Below are positions 6,454-9,327 of a stretch of 9,327 bases of DNA, one piece after another; position 1 is the first letter of the stretch, and the number at the start of each line of letters is the position of its first letter. A program made the translations under genes and the position numbers. The DNA lies in the NCBI GenBank assembly GCA_035527155.1, contig DATLBB010000250.1, forward strand, positions 1-9,327, written 5' to 3'. Origin of the DNA: CS2-K091 sp035527155. GTDB taxonomy: Bacteria > Planctomycetota > Phycisphaerae > Sedimentisphaerales > Anaerobacaceae. Below the pieces are notes generated by a model. The model did no database searches, was not told the DNA's origin, and saw nothing but the letters and a program-made list of their open reading frames with translations.

Positions 6454-6780
6454 TAAAGAACGATTATTTTTGACTTGGACCTGCTGGCCCCCGGGACCGT
6501 GCCACTCTGTGGCTTACGACGTGTAATCTGAAATGTCATCTTCGCCTGCTGGCGTCTGGCGTTTACCTTCTGGCAAACATACAGCTATATTAACATATTG
6601 CCAAACAATAGTCAACAAAAAAATGACCAAAAACGAACTTTTTTTTTGGTCATCCCCGCGAAGCTTGCCACTGCCTGAAGATAAAAATGTACCACCTGAG
6701 GGTGCAGGCGGACACCTTTAATTCTCCTTGAGAGAATCCGAAGCAAAATCACAACAATTTGAACTAATGTCGGATTTTGT
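6454..6780. other. Gene-free spacer with hairpins
   Basis: No convincing gene is present; the frame open at 6533-6721 has no ribosome binding site and a low-complexity product. Two clear stem-loops exist. GCCAC-TCT-GTGGC lies at 6501-6513, and ATGACCAAAAA (6623-6633) pairs with TTTTTGGTCAT (6643-6653) in a perfect 11-bp stem. A small ATTCTC-CTTGA-GAGAAT hairpin lies at 6721-6737. Confidence 0.45.
6730..6743 (+). repeat. 14-bp direct repeat, left copy
   Basis: GAGAGAATCCGAAG at 6730-6743 is repeated exactly at 7105-7118. The two copies bracket the toxin-antitoxin remnant. Both copies are also parts of small hairpins, so they may belong to a dispersed intergenic element. Confidence 0.55.
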
Positions 6781-6810
6781 TTGACAGTATCTATTGCTGT
6801 ATTATATACT
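6781..6810 (+). promoter_or_regulatory. Consensus promoter of the PIN/antitoxin locus
   Basis: A perfect TTGACA (6781-6786) and TATACT (6805-6810) are separated by 18 bp. The expected transcription start, six to seven bases after the -10 box, falls on the ATG at 6817, so the first open frame would be translated from a leaderless message. Confidence 0.6.
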
Positions 6811-6816
6811 TATGGT

Positions 6817-6900
6817 ATGACTTCTATTTCAAAGTCCAAATTGATACGGGTTTATGCTGATACATCCGTTTTTGGAGGAATGTTTGATGAGGAAGACTAA
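6817..6900 (+). pseudogene. Truncated PIN-domain toxin, N-terminal fragment
   Basis: Only 27 codons remain before a TAA at 6898. The peptide contains RVYADTSVFGGMFDEE, the beginning of a PIN-domain ribonuclease of the VapC-like type: strand 1, the first catalytic Asp in the ADTS motif, and the FGG turn. Complete PIN proteins are about 130-160 residues, so over 80 percent, including the remaining acidic residues, is missing, and no continuation is seen in any frame downstream. The fragment overlaps the next gene by 14 nt, and its GGAGGA (Gly-Gly) codons serve as that gene's ribosome binding site. It starts directly at a strong promoter with no leader. The most likely reading is a deleted toxin gene. 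Confidence 0.65.
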
Positions 6901-7051
6901 AATTTTTGATTGTGTTGAAATGAAACGGCGGGGAGCAGAATTAGTACAAAAACAGCTTGAAGGAAAGTCCCTTGCTCAAAAATTAGAATACTGGCAAAAG
7001 GGAACTGACGAACTAAAAAAACTTCAAAAGCGAAAAAAGGGCAAAAATTGA
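6887..7051 (+). CDS. Small PIN-associated antitoxin-like protein
   Basis: The 54-residue product begins with KTKIFDCVEMKRRGAELVQK. It continues as a charged amphipathic helix with LEYWQKGTDELKKLQ and ends in a Lys-rich tail. The FDCVEMKRRGAE start is one I associate with small genes paired with PIN-domain toxins in planctomycetes and other environmental bacteria; this is memory of the pattern and not a search result. The frame is open from ATG 6854, but 6887 is preferred because GGAGG (6874-6878) lies 8 nt upstream and the product then begins at the conserved block. It has no membrane segment and could act as a cytosolic antitoxin without its toxin, an orphan or solitary antitoxin. It overlaps the truncated PIN frame and probably uses the same promoter. 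Confidence 0.6.
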   Translation: MRKTKIFDCVEMKRRGAELVQKQLEGKSLAQKLEYWQKGTDELKKLQKRKKGKN

Positions 7052-7062
7052 TTGCCGATTTG

Positions 7063-7089
7063 TCCGCCGAAGGCGGTTAATTTATATCG
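7063..7089 (+). terminator. Hairpin after the antitoxin-like gene
   Basis: CCGCC-GAA-GGCGG (7064-7076) begins 12 nt after the stop codon and is followed by TTAATTTATAT, a usable though impure U-tract. The hairpin and the sequence after it resemble the element at 5387-5420. Confidence 0.45.
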
Positions 7090-7104
7090 ATGGAGGAAAT
7101 TCCG

Positions 7105-7124
7105 GAGAGAATCCGAAGGGATTC
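7105..7124 (+). repeat. 14-bp direct repeat, right copy, with hairpin
   Basis: This is the second exact copy of GAGAGAATCCGAAG (7105-7118). It overlaps a perfect hairpin, GAATCC-GAAG-GGATTC (7109-7124). Confidence 0.55.
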
Positions 7125-7209
7125 AACGTGAAAAGAGCGAGGGAAAAAGCGAGCATTAACACTCAAAGCTGTTTTGTTCTGCGGTTTCTTCGTAAAGCCA
7201 AAAACCGAG

Positions 7210-7239
7210 GCCGAAAACTAAAAATGTCGCAGCTTCGGC
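7210..7239 (-). terminator. Possible terminator of the cysteine-rich gene
   Basis: On the minus strand GCCGAA (7234-7239) pairs with TTCGGC (7210-7215) around an 18-nt loop. A short T-run (GGTTTTTGG) follows after about 5 nt. The long loop makes this a weak candidate; it begins in the last base of the stop codon. Confidence 0.3.
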
Positions 7240-7379
7240 TATTCCTTGTCAGACTCAACACAAGAATGGTCTTTTTCATCGCCGTGGCACTCTTTTATCT
7301 GCTCAGGTGTACATTCATCCGGTGTCGTTTTGAGGTTCTCCGGCTTTTCACATTGACAATCATTTTTATCATCGCACAT
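7239..7379 (-). CDS. Small acidic cysteine-rich protein (46 aa)
   Basis: The 46-residue product is acidic and has five cysteines, at positions 2, 8, 10, 23, 31 and 40 (six counting Cys2). A central block, CEKPENLKTTPDECTPEQ, is followed by IKECHGD. The spaced CxC, C...C and ECHGD pattern suggests metal or iron-sulfur binding, or a redox role; no reaction can be assigned. It resembles short uncharacterised proteins of anaerobic bacteria with a KPE-x-LK...C-TPEQIK-CHGD pattern, from memory only. A clear GGGAG (7386-7390) lies 6 nt before the ATG. Codon use is coherent, and the frame is bounded by a stop at 7239. The plus-strand frame over the same bases (7128-7403) has no comparable pattern and is its shadow. 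There is no signal peptide, so it is probably cytoplasmic. Confidence 0.72.
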   Translation of the reverse strand: MCDDKNDCQCEKPENLKTTPDECTPEQIKECHGDEKDHSCVESDKE

Positions 7380-7404
7380 AATAAACTCCCAAAAAAAGTG
7401 TGAA

Positions 7405-7494
7405 TTATTTTCTTTTTCTTAAAATCAAACCACCGAGGCCGAGCAGTAAAAGGGTGGCAGGTTCGGGGTTATCCTGCCGACCCGGCCGCTCATT
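7405..7494 (-). pseudogene. Orphan PEP-CTERM sorting tail
   Basis: The frame encodes NPEPATLLLLGLGG followed by LILRKRK and a stop. This is a complete PEP-CTERM signal: PEP motif, hydrophobic helix, basic end, the mark for export and exosortase-mediated processing at the cell surface. It has no start codon and is cut off upstream by a stop at 7495-7497, so it cannot be a gene by itself. It lies about 90 nt downstream of the Kelch-protein stop but in another frame, and 25 nt before the start of the cysteine-rich gene. I read it as the detached original C-terminus of the Kelch-protein gene. Confidence 0.65.
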
Positions 7495-7513
7495 CTAATC
7501 GCGGTATGGGTGA

Positions 7514-7582
7514 TTAAATTCCCTCCAGCCAATGGCCGGCAAATATTGCAAAGTCCAATAGGTTCACCACCCGTCGCCGGCT
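7514..7582 (-). pseudogene. Detached second half of a dockerin-like module
   Basis: Directly after the Kelch-protein TAG and in the same frame, the DNA encodes VVNLLDFAIFAGHWLEGI and then TAA. This is the usual second half of the dockerin-like repeat in Sedimentisphaerales-type proteins. The expected GDG just before it is present, but in the neighbouring frame (7570-7581), which indicates a one-base loss at the GGGTGG run. Confidence 0.55.
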
Positions 7583-9327
7583 CTAGTGGGAGCAATGATC
7601 AGTATCGTAGCTTATGACTTCAGTTTTGGACCTATTATAAAAGTCGTAATTGTTATCACCGCCGACGAGGTATATTTTTCCACCGATAGAGAGTGTCACA
7701 TGGTCACCCAACGGCAAAGGTAACGGAGTTCCTTCTTCCCAGGTGTTCGTTGCTGGATCGTAAATATCAACCCTTTTGCTCAAAACTCCTTCGCCTCCAC
7801 CTTCTTCAAACACACCTATCAGGTACACTTTTCCATCTATAACAGGCGCCGAGTTGGAATACATAAAACCTTTTCTAACAGGCATCGGCTGATAACCGGA
7901 GGTATCCCAGATACTCGTCTGGAAATCATAGGTGATGACATCATCAAGCAGACGTACGGTATTCGGGTCATATCCGCCGAACAGATAGGCCTTGTCACCG
8001 ATCGTGGCGATCCCGAAATTGCTCAAGACCTTTGGCATATTTGTCACGAACCGCCATGTATTGCTGTTAGGGTCATAGCATTCAACGATATCATAATCGA
8101 TATAATTCTGCGAGGGATTGTCACTGTCGAAGCAGCCGCCAAAGAGGTATATTTCATTGTTATATACCGTTGCAGGCCCGGCTGCAAGTGTGGTGGGTCT
8201 TGGGGCAAGGATTGTCCACAAATTGGTCGCTGGGTCGTACGTCTCGTTGAAATTAAAAACGCCATAATATCCGTCGGGAGCAAGTCCGCCGTATGCCCCA
8301 AATACATAAAGCTTGTCATTAACCACAGCGGCAGTCAGTTCTTCAACGCCTCCATTACCGTGAGGATTATGGGGATTGTCAGCTACCATCGTCCACGGAT
8401 TTATATTCGGGTCAGTTATTGCCGGGTCATACATCTCCGTTGACTTCAAGTTAGTGGCGTCAGGATTCCCGTTCCCGCCAAATACATAAATCTTGCCATC
8501 GATCACTCCCCCGGCAAACTGATCTCTGGCTACATTCATCGGCGGCTCGGCAACCCAGGGAATATCGCAGCGGCAGCTTGGATCAAGCGGCGTGTCATTA
8601 CAGTTCACGAGCCATTTTGCTGCCAGAATAGATAAGTCACGAAAATCAACTTTGCAATCGTTGTTCAAATCGCCGGCAAGCGCATACTCGCAGATTTGGA
8701 CAATTGTTCCACTATCGACTATGAAGTTGTCGAGGTAAGCCACGCCGGAGGGTAGTGCCCCGTAACTCTCCCCGGAGCATCCGCCCAGGAGAGGGCTGAC
8801 CATATCAGCACCCCATGCCCCTTGCACTAAACCCGAGATGGTGTCCCAGGCGTCATCGGCCCAATAGCCTCTACCGCTCACATACAAATCATCCGTGGCC
8901 GCATTGTAGGAGATATACAGAGTTCCATCGTCTAAACTTCTCGACTGTTCGTTCTCACCACCATCGAATTGGTTGCCGTCCGCGATTGCGTCCCAAAAGA
9001 ATGCAGAATAAGGGTCAGCAGCTTCCTCGTAGCCAGCCTCCAGCCAAACCTCGTTCTCCCCGCTTTCCTCGTCTTTGCGGATACCAAGCAAAACGGAACC
9101 GGCAACTATTGAACTATAGTGGAAATCAACCTTGAAAGAGAAGTCAGCCGTCGGCAGAAAGCCCCAGTCGTTGGCGATATAAAGAGCCGCCGTATCGTTC
9201 GCATCTGCGGTGGAGCGAAACTCCAGTCTCTGGATGGTTTCGTCCAGCCACGCATTGTTGTGATCATCCTCGTAGAGATTCCATAAAGACGTATCCCTCG
9301 AATTGTCGTCGAAGTTGTCCGATGGCA
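7583..9327 (-). CDS. Secreted ConA-like / dockerin-like / Kelch protein, 5' end cut by window
   Basis: The frame is open to the right edge of the window, so the true start and any signal peptide lie outside; 580 residues are visible. A TTG at 9091 could be mistaken for a start but is inside the first domain. Residues about 1-210 look like a concanavalin-A-like lectin/glucanase sandwich (DNFDDNSRDTSLWN opening, LDNFIVD closing). Residues about 217-242 hold a single dockerin-like calcium loop, DLNNDCKVDFRDLSILAAKW. Residues about 256-576 carry six Kelch repeats with the IYVFGG...YDP...W rhythm, for example KIYVFGG, KLYVFGA, EIYLFGG, KAYLFGG, KVYLIGV and KIYLVGG. The sixth blade lacks its final Trp, which the PWV at the start of the region could supply to close a six-bladed propeller. 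It is probably extracellular and binds sugar or protein; no catalytic residues are recognised. The frame ends at TAG 7583 just before remnants of another C-terminus. Confidence 0.82.
   Translation of the reverse strand, partial: PSDNFDDNSRDTSLWNLYEDDHNNAWLDETIQRLEFRSTADANDTAALYIANDWGFLPTADFSFKVDFHYSSIVAGSVLLGIRKDEESGENEVWLEAGYEEAADPYSAFFWDAIADGNQFDGGENEQSRSLDDGTLYISYNAATDDLYVSGRGYWADDAWDTISGLVQGAWGADMVSPLLGGCSGESYGALPSGVAYLDNFIVDSGTIVQICEYALAGDLNNDCKVDFRDLSILAAKWLVNCNDTPLDPSCRCDIPWVAEPPMNVARDQFAGGVIDGKIYVFGGNGNPDATNLKSTEMYDPAITDPNINPWTMVADNPHNPHGNGGVEELTAAVVNDKLYVFGAYGGLAPDGYYGVFNFNETYDPATNLWTILAPRPTTLAAGPATVYNNEIYLFGGCFDSDNPSQNYIDYDIVECYDPNSNTWRFVTNMPKVLSNFGIATIGDKAYLFGGYDPNTVRLLDDVITYDFQTSIWDTSGYQPMPVRKGFMYSNSAPVIDGKVYLIGVFEEGGGEGVLSKRVDIYDPATNTWEEGTPLPLPLGDHVTLSIGGKIYLVGGDNNYDFYNRSKTEVISYDTDHCSH

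Noticed and set aside
6533..6721. Open frame of 62 codons on the plus strand
   Set aside because: Composition is low-complexity, it spans a hairpin-forming A/T tract, and it has no ribosome binding site.
7128..7403. Open frame of 91 codons on the plus strand
   Set aside because: It is antisense to the cysteine-rich gene and the PEP-CTERM tail, starts with GTG without a ribosome binding site, and its hydrophobic stretches are the complement of acidic codons.
8815..9135. Plus-strand frame of 106 codons inside the Kelch-protein gene
   Set aside because: Antisense shadow; the Arg/Pro/His-rich product is typical of the complement of a secreted-protein gene.

Overview
The window most likely comes from an anaerobic or environmental planctomycete of the Phycisphaerae/Sedimentisphaerales kind. 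That inference rests on three things seen here: a secreted protein with a dockerin-like calcium motif (DLNNDCKVDFRDLSILAAKW) of the type common in that group, a PEP-CTERM sorting tail, and intergenic DNA full of 7-bp-periodic simple repeats. Taxonomy could not be tested by search.

Layout. (1) 1-217 holds a nested inverted repeat and a promoter-like pair, followed by a stand-alone sugar-phosphate isomerase/epimerase-type TIM-barrel gene (272-1072). (2) 1263-5167 is a compact plus-strand cell-envelope operon: a COG3014-type helical-repeat lipoprotein, a YcfL/DUF1425 lipoprotein, an LpoB-type penicillin-binding-protein activator lipoprotein, and a secreted FlgT/CsgG-like three-domain protein. 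The first three are the set found around lpoB in Gram-negative bacteria, where LpoB stimulates the peptidoglycan synthase PBP1b. The operon ends in two overlapping hairpins. (3) A convergent minus-strand gene (5463-5876) encodes a glycine-zipper lipoprotein with its own promoter. (4) 5877-6780 has no convincing gene; it carries hairpins and two kinds of degenerate heptamer arrays. (5) 6781-7051 is a broken toxin-antitoxin-like locus: a consensus promoter, 27 codons of a PIN-domain protein, and an overlapping small gene that looks like its partner. (6) On the minus strand, 7239-7379 encodes a 46-residue cysteine-rich acidic protein. (7) 7583-9327 (minus, cut by the window edge) encodes a concanavalin-like / dockerin-like / six-Kelch-repeat secreted protein. 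Just past its stop codon lie the second half of a dockerin-like module and an orphan PEP-CTERM tail, out of frame with each other, suggesting that the gene lost its original C-terminus.

How the parts work together. The operon and the glycine-zipper gene point to outer-envelope and peptidoglycan maintenance. The right-hand part is typical accessory DNA: a decayed addiction module, short repeats and a remodelled surface-protein gene. No rRNA, tRNA, CRISPR array, transposase or integrase was recognised.
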